This document shows positions 16,760-25,110 of a stretch of 34,162 bases of DNA, piece by piece. Position 1 is the first letter of the stretch; every line of letters starts with the position of its first letter. The notes beneath the pieces are model-generated. The model saw only the letters and a list, made by a program, of their open reading frames with translations. It did no database searches and was not told the DNA's origin. The stretch spans positions 1 to 34,162 of the forward strand of contig CASEOA010000012.1 of NCBI GenBank assembly GCA_949289455.1, in the 5' to 3' direction. The stretch comes from an uncultured Eubacteriales bacterium (GTDB lineage Bacteria; Bacillota; Clostridia; Oscillospirales; Oscillospiraceae). Position numbers and translations under genes: made by a program.

Positions 16760-17278
16760 TTAAAGCTTGACGATATAGTTCTGCTTCCTGGGGGCCGCCT
16801 CGGCCGGCTCCTGGGCGGCATAGCCCAGCGCCACGGCGCCCACGCCCCGCAGCGTCTCCGGGAGTCCCCACTCCCGTAGCAGTGCTTTCCCCTTCTCACT
16901 GTCAAACATCTCCCGCTCCCGGTGGACCCACACGGTGGCCAGCCCCATGGCGTGGGCGGCCAGCATCAGGTTTTCCAGAACGCAGGTGCCGTCCTCCACG
17001 AAGGTGTTCCCCTCGGCCAGAACCAGCACCACCACCGGCGCGCCGTAGTAGGGGTCGGAATCCCCTCCCATGATCTCCGCATTCATGGCGGAAAGCGCGC
17101 TCCGCAGCCTGGGATCCCGCACCGCGATGATTACCGGGGACTGGCGTCCGCCGCCGGTGGGGGCATAGGTGCCCGCCTCCAGCACCTTGTCCAGCACGTC
17201 CTCCGGCACGGCGTCTGGCCGGTAGGAGCGGTAGCTACGGCGGGTTTTGATCAGGGTCAGCATTTCCTCGTGGTTCAT
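16760..17278 (-). CDS. Nitroreductase-family FMN oxidoreductase
   Basis: A 172-aa nitroreductase-family protein, a flavin (FMN) enzyme that uses NAD(P)H to reduce nitro groups, quinones or other electron acceptors. Typical marks are the N-terminal IKTRRSYRSYRPDAV with its basic FMN-binding residues, AGTYAPTGGGRQSP, and LENLMLAAHAMGLATVWVH. The protein is short, as in the small clostridial members. The ATG at 17278 (MNHEEMLTLI) has AGGAGG about 11 bases upstream; the longer frame to 17410 overlaps the HAD gene and is unlikely. It lies 34 bases behind the HAD phosphatase gene. No link to the flanking catabolic genes can be seen. Confidence 0.88.
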   Translation of the reverse strand: MNHEEMLTLIKTRRSYRSYRPDAVPEDVLDKVLEAGTYAPTGGGRQSPVIIAVRDPRLRSALSAMNAEIMGGDSDPYYGAPVVVLVLAEGNTFVEDGTCVLENLMLAAHAMGLATVWVHREREMFDSEKGKALLREWGLPETLRGVGAVALGYAAQEPAEAAPRKQNYIVKL

Positions 17279-17312
17279 AGTTATGAATTCCTCCTGTTCC
17301 GTATTTCGGTAT

Positions 17313-17969
17313 TCAGTATGTAGATAAAAGTATTTGCTCCAGCTCCGCCACGGAGTGGGCGATGGCCGGGGCTCCGGCGGAGAGAAGCTCCTGCTCGCTT
17401 CCATAGCCAAAGGTGACGCCGACAGCGTCGATGCCGGCCTGCCGTGCCCCCTCCACGTCGTGCCAACGGTCTCCCACCAGGACGGCCCTTCCGCCGGCGG
17501 GCAGCGGGCACTGAGAGAGGGCGTAGGCGACGACCTCGTGCTTTTTGCTGCGGCTGCCGTCCAGCTCGCTGCCGGCGATCACCTGGAAATCATTGTCCAG
17601 CCCATAGTGACGCAGAATCTGGCGGGCGAACACCTCCGGCTTGGAGGTGGCCACGGCCAGGATCTTCCCAACCTGCCGCAGGCGGGACAGCAGCTCCGGA
17701 ATCCCGTCGTAGACCCGGTTTTCCAGCATGCCCTTCTCCCGATAATATTCTCGGTAGTGCTCCACCGCCTCGGCGGCCTGACCGACAGAAAATCCGCAGA
17801 ACTTCTGGAAGCCCTCCGCCAGAGGCGGGCCGATAAAGCGGTTCAGCTCCGCCGTGCTCATCTGGATCCCATAATAGCGCAGGGCGTGGGCCACGGAATT
17901 CCGGATTCCCTCCCCAGGGTCCGTCAGGGTGCCGTCCAAGTCAAACAGAATCGGATTGTATGATTTCAC
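17313..17969 (-). CDS. HAD-superfamily hydrolase, phosphoglycolate-phosphatase type
   Basis: A 218-aa HAD phosphatase of the Gph/PGP subgroup. The four motifs are present in order: FDLDGTLTD (nucleophile Asp and acid/base Asp), AVATSKPEV (Thr/Ser motif), the Lys in SRSKKHEV, and LVGDRWHDVEGARQAG (Mg2+ Asp). The cap domain lies between motifs one and two. Likely substrates are phosphoglycolate, other small phosphoesters or nucleotides; none can be chosen from sequence. It is the first gene of a two-gene minus-strand unit with the nitroreductase and is divergent from the HutP homologue. Confidence 0.9.
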   Translation of the reverse strand: MKSYNPILFDLDGTLTDPGEGIRNSVAHALRYYGIQMSTAELNRFIGPPLAEGFQKFCGFSVGQAAEAVEHYREYYREKGMLENRVYDGIPELLSRLRQVGKILAVATSKPEVFARQILRHYGLDNDFQVIAGSELDGSRSKKHEVVAYALSQCPLPAGGRAVLVGDRWHDVEGARQAGIDAVGVTFGYGSEQELLSAGAPAIAHSVAELEQILLSTY

Positions 17970-18109
17970 AGATTACCTCCCAAGCAGAGATCTCCGGCGG
18001 CCCTTCCTTGGATGCCCGCACCAGATCTACTTTTACATACAGGATTGTAGCACCAGCGGGGCGGAAAGTGTCCCTAAAAAGCCGGATCGGTTTTTGTGGA
18101 GATTTGTGA

Positions 18110-18138
18110 TTGTTTTGCCCTCCCCATTCGACTATCGT
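18110..18138 (+). promoter_or_regulatory. Possible promoter before the HutP homologue
   Basis: TTGTTT (18110-18115) and TATCGT (18133-18138) are 17 bases apart, about 37 bases before the HutP start codon. Each box keeps four of six consensus bases, so this is a plausible but weak sigma-70 promoter for hutP and perhaps the malonate genes behind it. Confidence 0.35.
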
Positions 18139-18174
18139 AATAAGCGTCCAAGACAGCAGCGGGAGGTGAGGCAC

Positions 18175-18624
18175 ATGCCGGAGGACATCTTTACGGACGA
18201 GGCGTTGCCCCTCAGCCAGAACGGGGTGGGCTTCAATGCTCTGCGCCTGGCCATGACACGGACGCTGGCGGAGGAGGAGGAGTTAAAGCGGCGCTATGCG
18301 CAGGCAGGGCTCCGATTTGTGGTGACTGAGGTGGGCGGCAATACTAAGCGGGACTTTCAGGAGAAGGTCAGCCGGGCGGTATTCGGCGCCGCGCTAAACG
18401 TGGGGGTGATTGAGAAGGAGCCCCATGAGGTCCATGCCCTGATCCACGCTGCGGAGGAGGCCAAGCACGGCACCATTGTGAACACCTCCTCCGAGTCCAA
18501 TCTGGCGGTGAAGATCGCCATCGTCCGGGAGCACCACTGGATCGCGGTGGCCATGTTCGGGGAGTCGGCCATCCACCCCATCACCAGCCACCAGCGCTGC
18601 GGCCTGGGCGTCATGAACATCTGA
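18175..18624 (+). CDS. hutP: HutP-family RNA-binding antiterminator
   Basis: A 149-aa HutP homologue. In B. subtilis HutP hexamers bind NAG-repeat RNA together with L-histidine and Mg2+ and stop termination ahead of the histidine-use operon. The Mg2+/histidine ligands His73, His77 and His138 of B. subtilis HutP match His87 and His91 (in HALIH) and His139 (in TSHQRCG). The HWIAVAMFG core and GLGVMNI end are conserved. The ATG at 18175 has GGGAGGTGAG just upstream. No histidine-use genes are present; the next genes downstream are the malonate decarboxylase set, behind a terminator-like repeat that begins in the HutP stop codon. So I infer that it controls this operon, with an unknown or histidine effector. 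Confidence 0.85.
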   Translation: MPEDIFTDEALPLSQNGVGFNALRLAMTRTLAEEEELKRRYAQAGLRFVVTEVGGNTKRDFQEKVSRAVFGAALNVGVIEKEPHEVHALIHAAEEAKHGTIVNTSSESNLAVKIAIVREHHWIAVAMFGESAIHPITSHQRCGLGVMNI

Positions 18625-18647
18625 AAAAAGGCTCTGTCCTTTTTTCA
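18622..18647 (+). terminator. Terminator-like inverted repeat at the end of hutP (possible antitermination target)
   Basis: TGAAAAAAGG (18622-18631) and its exact complement (18638-18647) enclose a 6-base loop; the second arm holds a run of six T. The repeat includes the hutP stop codon. Its stem is AT-rich, so it would be a weak, easily controlled terminator. Confidence 0.5.
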
Positions 18648-18719
18648 TAGAGAGATCGAGAGTATGTTGGAACACACGGGAGACACGAAGCCATATGAGT
18701 TCGTCGAGTGTGAGAGAAG

Positions 18720-18740
18720 CCGCCGGAATGTCTCCGGCGG
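18720..18740 (+). other. GC-rich hairpin in the malonate operon leader
   Basis: Arms CCGCCGGA (18720-18727) and TCCGGCGG (18733-18740) form a perfect 8-bp stem with a 5-base loop, about 65 bases before the 46-aa gene. Upstream lies a purine-rich stretch with several NAG triplets (18649-18718), which is of note next to a HutP gene, though the exact B. subtilis spacing is not seen. Confidence 0.4.
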
Positions 18741-18805
18741 GGCTGCGGCTCCCTCCGCGGCAGGCCCGTTCCTGCTGCAGACAGAATGGAGGTAAGAGAT
18801 CAATC

Positions 18806-18946
18806 ATGAGTCCCATCACCTATTCCCTGTTCGCATACGGATTAACCGCAGTGATCTCGTATGTGGTGATTGCCATCATTGTGGCCATCAATGCGTTTAT
18901 GAGCCGTTCCCATAAGAAGGGTACCGGCGGCAGGAAGGAGGGCTGA
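18806..18946 (+). CDS. 46-aa single-span membrane protein, possible small subunit of the Na+ decarboxylase pump
   Basis: A 46-aa protein: about residues 8-31 form one hydrophobic membrane helix (AYGLTAVISYVVIAIIVAI), followed by a basic tail rich in Lys, Arg, Ser and Gly. GGAGG stands 12 bases before the ATG. It lies two bases ahead of madB, and the madB ribosome site is inside its last codons. Size, topology and position recall the OadG/gamma subunits of Na+-translocating decarboxylases, which hold the beta subunit and the soluble part together, but it is much shorter and lacks the His-rich end of OadG. I regard it as a real gene of uncertain function. Confidence 0.7.
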   Translation: MSPITYSLFAYGLTAVISYVVIAIIVAINAFMSRSHKKGTGGRKEG

Positions 18947-18948
18947 CC

Positions 18949-20154
18949 ATGGAACTGCTGACAACCCTCTTCCCGGGCATCGGCACGATGCTGGCCCAGG
19001 AGCCGGCCATCGCCATCGCCCGCATCGTTCTGATCGTGGCAGGCTTTATTCTGGCCTACATGGGCTTCACACGCAAGCTGGAGCCCCTCATCATGGTCCC
19101 CATGGGGCTGGGCATGATCTGCGTCAACGCCGGCGTGCTCTTCCTCAGTGACGGCTCCATCGGCACCCTGCTGCTGGATCCCCTGGTCAGCGATCCTACG
19201 GAGCTGATGAACATCCTGCAGGTCAACTGCTTCCAGCCCATCTATAACTTCATGTTCTCCAACGGGCTCATCGCCTGCCTGGTGTTCATGGGTATCGGCG
19301 CCCAGAGTGAGATCAGCTTCCTGCTGGCCAAGCCCTGGACCAGCATCACCATTGCCCTGTTTGCCGAGCTGGGTACCTTCGTCACCCTGGCGGTGGGCAT
19401 GGGCTTCGGTCTGGAGCCTGGGCAGGCGGCTGCGGTAGCCACTATCGGCGGCGCCGACGGCCCCATGGTGCTGTTCACCTCCCTGATCCAGGCCCCGGAG
19501 CTGTTCGTCCCCATCTCCATCATCGCGTACCTATATCTGAGCCTTACTTACGGCGGCTACCCTTACCTGATCCGCCTGCTGGTGCCCAAGAAGTACCGCG
19601 GCATTGACGTGGAAGTCTATCCCCCCGAGGTACCTCAGAAGACCAAGTTCATCTTCTGCGTGGTGGTGTGCGGCGTGCTCTGCCTGCTGCTGCCCATGGC
19701 CGCTCCCCTGATCCTCTCCTTCTTCATCGGCGTGGCTGTCAAAGAGGCGGAAATTCTCCCCTTCCAGGAGCTGTTGGAAAAGGGCATCCTGTACTTCTCC
19801 ACCTTCTTCCTGGGCCTCACCCTGGGCATCCTGTGCGAGGCATCCACCCTGCTGGACACCGCCGTCATCAAGATCCTGATCCTGGGCATCCTGGCCCTGG
19901 CCATCTCCGGTGTGGGCGGCCTGGTAGGCGGCTGGGTGATGTACCTGATCAAGAAAAAGAACTTCAACCCGGTCATCGGCATCGCCGGCGTGTCCTGTGT
20001 GCCCACCACCGCCAAGCTGGCCCAGCACGCGGCTCAGGATGAGAACCCCTTCGCCATCATCCTGCCTGTGGCCATGGGTGCCAACATCTGCGGTGTGATT
20101 ACCAGCGCCATTGCGGCAGGCGTGTTCGTCACCACCATCGGCATGGTGGGCTGA
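18949..20154 (+). CDS. madB: Malonate decarboxylase Na+-pump membrane subunit (carboxybiotin decarboxylase)
   Basis: A 401-aa integral membrane protein of the OadB/GcdB/MmdB/MadB family. It decarboxylates carboxybiotin and uses the energy to export Na+. The Na+-site motif GGADGPM is at residues 167-173 with Asp170 (OadB Asp203), and the second functional region reads NPVIGIAGVSCVPTTAK (from Asn340), followed by PVAMGANICGVITSAIAAGV with Asn379. GGADGPM with Met rather than Thr and the neighbouring genes mark it as the malonate type. It is followed 32 bases later by madA, and the order B-A-E-C-D-H, holo-ACP gene, F matches what I recall of the Malonomonas rubra mad cluster. Confidence 0.93.
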   Translation: MELLTTLFPGIGTMLAQEPAIAIARIVLIVAGFILAYMGFTRKLEPLIMVPMGLGMICVNAGVLFLSDGSIGTLLLDPLVSDPTELMNILQVNCFQPIYNFMFSNGLIACLVFMGIGAQSEISFLLAKPWTSITIALFAELGTFVTLAVGMGFGLEPGQAAAVATIGGADGPMVLFTSLIQAPELFVPISIIAYLYLSLTYGGYPYLIRLLVPKKYRGIDVEVYPPEVPQKTKFIFCVVVCGVLCLLLPMAAPLILSFFIGVAVKEAEILPFQELLEKGILYFSTFFLGLTLGILCEASTLLDTAVIKILILGILALAISGVGGLVGGWVMYLIKKKNFNPVIGIAGVSCVPTTAKLAQHAAQDENPFAIILPVAMGANICGVITSAIAAGVFVTTIGMVG

Positions 20155-20186
20155 CCCGCAGCGGCGCATAGAGAGGAGTCATTGCA

Positions 20187-21857
20187 ATGCAAGAGACACA
20201 ACAGCGTCAATGGGACACCCTGCGGCAGGATACCGCCCAGCGTCTGGCTGCCGCAGAGGAAATCGTAGGCCCTGGCAAGCTTGTGCGCGCCAAGGACGTG
20301 GTAAAGCTGTTAGAGGCCGTCATCCGTCCCGGCGACAAGATCAACCTTGAGGGAAACAACCAGAAGCAGGCCGATTTTCTGGCCGAGCGGCTGTGCCGGG
20401 TAGATCCTAAGAAGGTACACGGACTGCATATGGTACAGTCCTCCATCGCCCTAGACAGCCACACCAAGCTCTTTGAGAAGGGCATTGCGGAGAAGATCGA
20501 CTTCTCCTACTCCGGCGCCCAGGCCGGAAAACTGGCCCAGGCCGTGCAGGAGGGCAAGGTAAAGCTGGGGGACATCCACACCTATCTGGAGCTCTTCGGC
20601 CGGTATTTCATCGATCTGATCCCCCGGGTGGCCCTGGTGGCTGCCTATCAGGCGGACAAGGACGGCAACCTCTACACTGGCTCCAACACGGAGGACACCC
20701 CCGTCATCGTGGAGGCCACCAAGTTCAAGCAGGGCATTGTGATCGCCCAGGTCAATGAGGTGGTTGACCATCTTCCCCGGGTGGACATCCCGGGGGACTG
20801 GGTGGACTTCGTGGTACAGTCGCCCCGCCCCTTCTACCTGGAGCCCCTGTTTACCCGGGATCCCGCGCTGATCACCGACGCCCAGATCCTCCGGGCCATG
20901 ATGGCCATTAAGGGCATCTACGCCGAGTACGGCGTCCAGACCGTCAACCACGGCATCGGCTTCGACACGGCGGCGATTGAGCTGCTGCTGCCCACCTACG
21001 GCGAGGAGCTGGGGCTGAAGGGGAAAATCTGCACCTCCTTCGCCCTCAATCCCCACCCCACCCTGATCCCCGCCATCGAGAGCGGCTGGGTCAAGAATAT
21101 CCACTGCTTCGGCGGTGAGCTGGGCATGGAGGAGTATGTGAAGGCCCGGCCCGACGTGTTCTTCGTGGGCCCGGACGGCAGCCCCCGTTCCAACCGCACC
21201 TACGCCCAGATCGCCGGCCACTACGCCGTGGATCTGTTCATCGGCGGCACCCTGCAGATCGACGAGGACGGCAACAGCTCCACCGCCACCGCCAGCCGTA
21301 TCGCCGGCTTCGGCGGGGCGCCCAACATGGGCTGTGACCCCCATGGCCGCCGGCACGCCAGCGGGGCGTGGCTCAAGTGCGGCGCGGAGTCCGGCATGGC
21401 GGCGGCCACCCTGGGCGGCATGCCCCGGGGCAAGCGCCTGGTGGTGCAGCTCCAGGAGACCTTCCGGGAGAAGATGGCCCCCGGCTTTGTGGAGCGGCTG
21501 GACGCCTGGGAGCTGAAGGAGAAGGCCGGTCTGGCCCTTCCCCCGGTGATGATCTACGGCGACGATCTGACCCACATCGTCACAGAGGAGGGCATCGCCT
21601 ATCTGCACAAGTGCCGCAGCCTGGAGGAGCGCCGGGCGGCCATCCGGGCGGTGGCCGGCTATACCAAGGTTGGCCTCAAGGCCGATCCCGAGGAGACCCG
21701 GGCCCTGCGGGCCGACGGGATCGTCAAAACCCCGGAGGATTTGGGCATCGACCCGGCCAGGGCCAACCGGAGCCTGCTGGCGGCAAAGAACGTCAGGGAT
21801 CTGGTCAAGTGGTCCGGCGGGCTGTATCAGCCCCCGGGTAAATTCAAAAATTGGTAA
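20187..21857 (+). CDS. madA: Malonate decarboxylase alpha subunit (acetyl-ACP:malonate ACP transferase)
   Basis: A 556-aa homologue of MdcA/MadA, the CoA-transferase-like subunit that swaps the acetyl group on the acyl-carrier protein for malonate, giving malonyl-ACP and free acetate. Characteristic blocks are WDTLRQD at the start, VIRPGDKINLEGNNQKQADF, HTYLELFGRYFIDL, TGSNTEDTP, IVIAQVNEVVDHLPRVDIPG, ASRIAGFGGAPNMGCDPHGR and DLVKWSGGLYQPP at the end, all in the usual order and at full length. AGAGGAG precedes the ATG at 20187. It is a cytoplasmic part of the complex and shows no sign of damage. Confidence 0.95.
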   Translation: MQETQQRQWDTLRQDTAQRLAAAEEIVGPGKLVRAKDVVKLLEAVIRPGDKINLEGNNQKQADFLAERLCRVDPKKVHGLHMVQSSIALDSHTKLFEKGIAEKIDFSYSGAQAGKLAQAVQEGKVKLGDIHTYLELFGRYFIDLIPRVALVAAYQADKDGNLYTGSNTEDTPVIVEATKFKQGIVIAQVNEVVDHLPRVDIPGDWVDFVVQSPRPFYLEPLFTRDPALITDAQILRAMMAIKGIYAEYGVQTVNHGIGFDTAAIELLLPTYGEELGLKGKICTSFALNPHPTLIPAIESGWVKNIHCFGGELGMEEYVKARPDVFFVGPDGSPRSNRTYAQIAGHYAVDLFIGGTLQIDEDGNSSTATASRIAGFGGAPNMGCDPHGRRHASGAWLKCGAESGMAAATLGGMPRGKRLVVQLQETFREKMAPGFVERLDAWELKEKAGLALPPVMIYGDDLTHIVTEEGIAYLHKCRSLEERRAAIRAVAGYTKVGLKADPEETRALRADGIVKTPEDLGIDPARANRSLLAAKNVRDLVKWSGGLYQPPGKFKNW

Positions 21858-21872
21858 GGAGGGGGATGTACC

Positions 21873-22199
21873 ATGGCATTACAGCATTTGGAATTCTCCT
21901 ATGAAGGAACGCCGGGTGCCACTATCCCGATGGAGTGGTTCCACAGCGGCGTGGTGGGCTCCGGCGACATGGAAGTGCTCCTGACCCGAAGGGAGCAGCA
22001 GGGCAAAGTCACCGTCAAGGTCTGCACCCCGGTGCGCGGCTTTGACCAGGTGTGGGACAAGGTGCTGGCCCGTTTTGTCCAGGAGAGCGGCTGCGGGGAT
22101 CTGGAACTGGAGATCAACGACAACAACGCCACTCCGTTTATCGTCAGCCTCCGCCTGAAGCAGGCCCTGCAGGAGGCCAGAGGAGGCGAGCCAGCATGA
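21873..22199 (+). CDS. madE: Malonate decarboxylase acyl-carrier protein
   Basis: A 108-aa carrier protein homologous to MdcC/MadE. It carries the 2'-(5''-phosphoribosyl)-3'-dephospho-CoA thiol arm on a serine; the family context SGVVGSGDMEV puts this at Ser30. The C-terminal half shows the matching EINDNNATPFIVSLRLKQAL block. A strong AAGGAGG precedes the ATG at 21873, 15 bases after madA. Its stop overlaps the start of madC in an ATGA, so the two are translationally coupled. The acetyl form is regenerated by each turnover after first loading by MadH. Confidence 0.92.
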   Translation: MALQHLEFSYEGTPGATIPMEWFHSGVVGSGDMEVLLTRREQQGKVTVKVCTPVRGFDQVWDKVLARFVQESGCGDLELEINDNNATPFIVSLRLKQALQEARGGEPA

Positions 22200-23158
22200 G
22201 CTATGGAAATGGACAGAAGATGAGCTTTCTGGAGGCCAATGCCAGACAACGGGCCAACTGGCTGGTGGACGAGGGGAGCTTTACAGAGCTTCTTGGCCCC
22301 CAGGATCGCATGACCAGCCCTCACCTCCCTGCCCTGGGCGAGGCGGTGAGCTTCGACGACGGCGTGGTCACCGGTGTGGGACGCATCGGAACCCGTCCGG
22401 TCTTTGTAATCTCCCAGGAGGGACGCTTCATCGGCGGCGCGGTCGGTGAAGTTCACGGAGCCAAAATGGTTGGCATTTTCCGCCTGGCCCTGGATGCCTA
22501 CAAGGCCGCTGCAGAAAAGCACCCGGACGATCTGGATGCATACCGCCCGGCGGTGGTGATCTCCTTCGAGACCGGCGGCGTCCGCCTGCATGAGGCTAAT
22601 GCCGGCCTGCTGGCCCATGCGGAAGTGATGGATATGATCCAGGACACCAAGGGCAAACTGCCGGTGATCTCCCTCATCGGCAGCAAGGTAGGGTGCTTCG
22701 GCGGTATGGGCTTTGTAGCTGCCGCTACAGACGCCATCATCATGAGCCCCCTGGGACGTCTGGGCTTGACCGGCCCGGAGGTGATCGAGCAGGAGATGGG
22801 CAAGGAGGAATTTGACGCCTCTGATAAGTCCCTGGTCTCCCGCACCACCGGTGGCAAGCACAAATACATCATGCAGGACTGCAATATTTTGGTAGAGGAC
22901 ACGATAATGGGTTTTCGGCGGGCCCTGTGTGACTTGCTGGCCCAGCCTTATGAAAAGGTGTGCGCCTGCCGCCGCATTGGCTCCTATCAGCTGGTAAAGG
23001 AGCAGATGGATCTGGTGGCCCTGGCCGTGGAGCTGAACCCCGGCGATGCCAAAGACGTGTGGCGCTACTACGGAAACGAGCATCCGGAGCAGCTGCCCGA
23101 ACTGGAGACAGCGGAGTTCCTGCGCGTGGTACACCGCCGCCCCAAGGAGGTACGTTGA
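22196..23158 (+). CDS. madC: Malonate decarboxylase carboxyltransferase beta-type subunit
   Basis: A 320-aa subunit of the crotonase/carboxyltransferase fold, homologous to MdcD/MadC. With MadD it moves the carboxyl group of malonyl-ACP to biotin on MadF, leaving acetyl-ACP. Marks include FLEANARQRANWLVD at the start, FVISQEGRFIGGAVGEVHGAK, the oxyanion-hole region LIGSKVGCFGGMGFVAAATD and GLTGPEVIEQEMG. Start ATG at 22196 overlaps the madE stop by four bases, with AGGAGG upstream. In biotin-free (MdcA-E only) enzymes the homologous pair decarboxylates directly; here the presence of MadB and MadF shows the biotin-dependent version. Confidence 0.93.
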   Translation: MSYGNGQKMSFLEANARQRANWLVDEGSFTELLGPQDRMTSPHLPALGEAVSFDDGVVTGVGRIGTRPVFVISQEGRFIGGAVGEVHGAKMVGIFRLALDAYKAAAEKHPDDLDAYRPAVVISFETGGVRLHEANAGLLAHAEVMDMIQDTKGKLPVISLIGSKVGCFGGMGFVAAATDAIIMSPLGRLGLTGPEVIEQEMGKEEFDASDKSLVSRTTGGKHKYIMQDCNILVEDTIMGFRRALCDLLAQPYEKVCACRRIGSYQLVKEQMDLVALAVELNPGDAKDVWRYYGNEHPEQLPELETAEFLRVVHRRPKEVR

Positions 23159-23159
23159 C

Positions 23160-24035
23160 ATGGAATCAATGATCGGTCGCGGCCGGGATGCAATCTCCAT
23201 GATTGTGGATCCCGACAGTTTTGCGGAAAACCAAGTGGGCAACGTCCAGGTGCCGGAGGGCTACGGCCCCGGCGCCGTGGTGGGCACCGCCAGCCTCAAC
23301 GGCAGACCCGTCACCATCCTGGCCAATGACGCCCAGGCCGTCAACCCCCGTTTCCCAGTGGTCTATTTCGGCGTCATCGGTATGGAGGAAGCCTATAAGA
23401 TGGCCTCCGCCGTCTACGAATCCATTCTGGCAGACCGGGACAAACCCGTGGGAGAAAAGCGGCCCCTGCTGCTGATTGTGGACACCCCGGGCAACGGTCC
23501 CGGCAAGGTGGAGGAGATCTTCGGCATGAACAAGGCCACCGGCGCCTATCAGCTGGCCCTGGCGGAGGCGCGGAAGGCGGGCCATGCGGTGATCGCCATG
23601 GTCATCGGCCGGGCCATCAGCGGCGCGTTCCTGTGCCACGGCCTTCAGGCGGATCACATCCTGGCCTTGCCCAAGGAGTGCGGCACCATGATCCATGTGA
23701 TGCCCCTGACCAGCATCTCCCGCATCACCAAAATGGACATCGAGCGGCTGGAGGAGCTCTCCCAGGAGAGCCCGGTGTTCGCCGCCGGCGTGGATTTCTT
23801 CTACCGCCTGGGCGGCGTGGAGGAGATCGTCCCCGCCCCGGAGGGCATGCGGGACGCCCTGGCCCGGCATGTGGAGCTGGTGGAGGCCCTGAAGCGCGAG
23901 GGGCACTATGAGCAGACCGGCCCCTGGAGCCGGGGCGCTCTGGGCGCGGAGCGGGGCGGGCGGACAACCCGTCCGGAGGTGCTCCGCCGGATGGCGGAGG
24001 AGTTTGCCGCGGTATCCTCCTCCTATCTCGCCTGA
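23160..24035 (+). CDS. madD: Malonate decarboxylase carboxyltransferase gamma-type subunit
   Basis: A 291-aa partner of MadC, homologous to MdcE/MadD and to the C-terminal half of acyl-CoA carboxyltransferases. Diagnostic stretches are AVVGTASLNGRPVTILAND, VDTPGNGPGKVEEIFGMN, and AMVIGRAISGAFLCHGLQAD, where backbone amides form the second oxyanion hole. It starts one base after the madC stop, with AAGGAGG inside the end of madC. The last 30 residues are basic and disordered-looking, which is usual variation. The stop is one base before the next start, so madC, madD and madH are tightly coupled. Confidence 0.92.
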   Translation: MESMIGRGRDAISMIVDPDSFAENQVGNVQVPEGYGPGAVVGTASLNGRPVTILANDAQAVNPRFPVVYFGVIGMEEAYKMASAVYESILADRDKPVGEKRPLLLIVDTPGNGPGKVEEIFGMNKATGAYQLALAEARKAGHAVIAMVIGRAISGAFLCHGLQADHILALPKECGTMIHVMPLTSISRITKMDIERLEELSQESPVFAAGVDFFYRLGGVEEIVPAPEGMRDALARHVELVEALKREGHYEQTGPWSRGALGAERGGRTTRPEVLRRMAEEFAAVSSSYLA

Positions 24036-24036
24036 C

Positions 24037-25110
24037 ATGGGTGCCGGAGCGGAGCTGCGCCGGGCCCTGCTGGAGTTCGGCACGGGCCCGCTCCTGGCCG
24101 AGATGCCCCGCCGCACCCTGGCGGACAAGGGCATCGCCGGCCCCACGGCGGCTCATGTGATCGAGGAACTCCACACCCCGCTGAACCTGGCCTATACGAC
24201 CTTTACCACAGGTACCACCGCATTCCAGACCCCAGTGGGCGTCACCTGGCAGGAGCTTCCTGACCGCGCGGCGGCAGGTGTCCGAGCCTTGGAGCGGTGC
24301 GGTGTCCCCCGGGGCGCGGAGCTGCTGGTGACCTACCCGCCGCTGGTCAATGTATTCAGCCGGCAGGCCCTGGAGGAGTATGGCTCGAAGGCCCGCTTCA
24401 TCCTGCGCCCCTCCCGGGATGCGCTGCTGGCCGAGCTGTGCAGCGGTGCCCGCTTTGTGGTGGGGGAATCCTCCTTCCTGCGGGCAGCTCTGCAGGACGC
24501 ACGTCGGCTGGGCCTGTCCCGTGAGCTGCCGGAGAACCTGGTGCTCATTGCCGCCGGCACCCCGCTGGATCCGGAGCTGGCTGATGAGGCCGCTAGGCTA
24601 CCCGGCGCGCGGGTTCACGATCTGTACGGCTGCCAGGAGTTTGGCTGGCTGGTATTGGACGGAGCCCCCCTGCGGTCAGATATCACCCTGTGCTGGGATC
24701 CGGAGGATGCGGACAGGCACCACCTGCTGGTGGGCGGACTCCCCACGGGAGACTGTTTCCGACTGGGGGCGCACCCACTGAACCCGGAGGGCGCCATCTG
24801 CACCAACACCAAGGTTCGTTCCTCCCTGGAGCTGGAGACCACCCTGCTGGCAGGGAATGTCTCCAGCCGGGAGACGGCGCTCCGCACAGCCCGCACCATC
24901 CTTCGCATCAAGTCCCGCATCGTCCGGGTATCCCCAGATTATATCTGTGGGGCGGAGCGGACGCGGCTGACGGTGGGGCCGCCCGGCGGCCCGCCCCTGC
25001 TGGAGCTGGAGGGCCCGGAGGCCACCCGCATGCTGGACACGCTGGCACAGGCCCAGCGGCAGTACCAGCGGCAGGCCAAGACCGATCCGGTCTGGAGGAA
25101 GAAATGCTGA
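24037..25110 (+). CDS. madH: Adenylate-forming acetate:holo-ACP ligase (MadH type)
   Basis: A 357-aa protein with two marks of adenylate-forming acyl ligases: a Thr/Gly-rich AMP-loop TTFTTGTTAFQ at about 53-63 and YGCQEFGW at 197-204, matching the usual YGxTE block. In Malonomonas rubra MadH loads acetate onto the free thiol of the carrier protein to make the active acetyl form. The position directly after madD is the same as I recall there. It starts at the ATG at 24037, one base after the madD stop, and has no good ribosome site, so it probably depends on translational coupling. It is shorter than common acyl-CoA synthetases and lacks their C-terminal lid domain, as far as can be seen. Confidence 0.75.
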   Translation: MGAGAELRRALLEFGTGPLLAEMPRRTLADKGIAGPTAAHVIEELHTPLNLAYTTFTTGTTAFQTPVGVTWQELPDRAAAGVRALERCGVPRGAELLVTYPPLVNVFSRQALEEYGSKARFILRPSRDALLAELCSGARFVVGESSFLRAALQDARRLGLSRELPENLVLIAAGTPLDPELADEAARLPGARVHDLYGCQEFGWLVLDGAPLRSDITLCWDPEDADRHHLLVGGLPTGDCFRLGAHPLNPEGAICTNTKVRSSLELETTLLAGNVSSRETALRTARTILRIKSRIVRVSPDYICGAERTRLTVGPPGGPPLLELEGPEATRMLDTLAQAQRQYQRQAKTDPVWRKKC

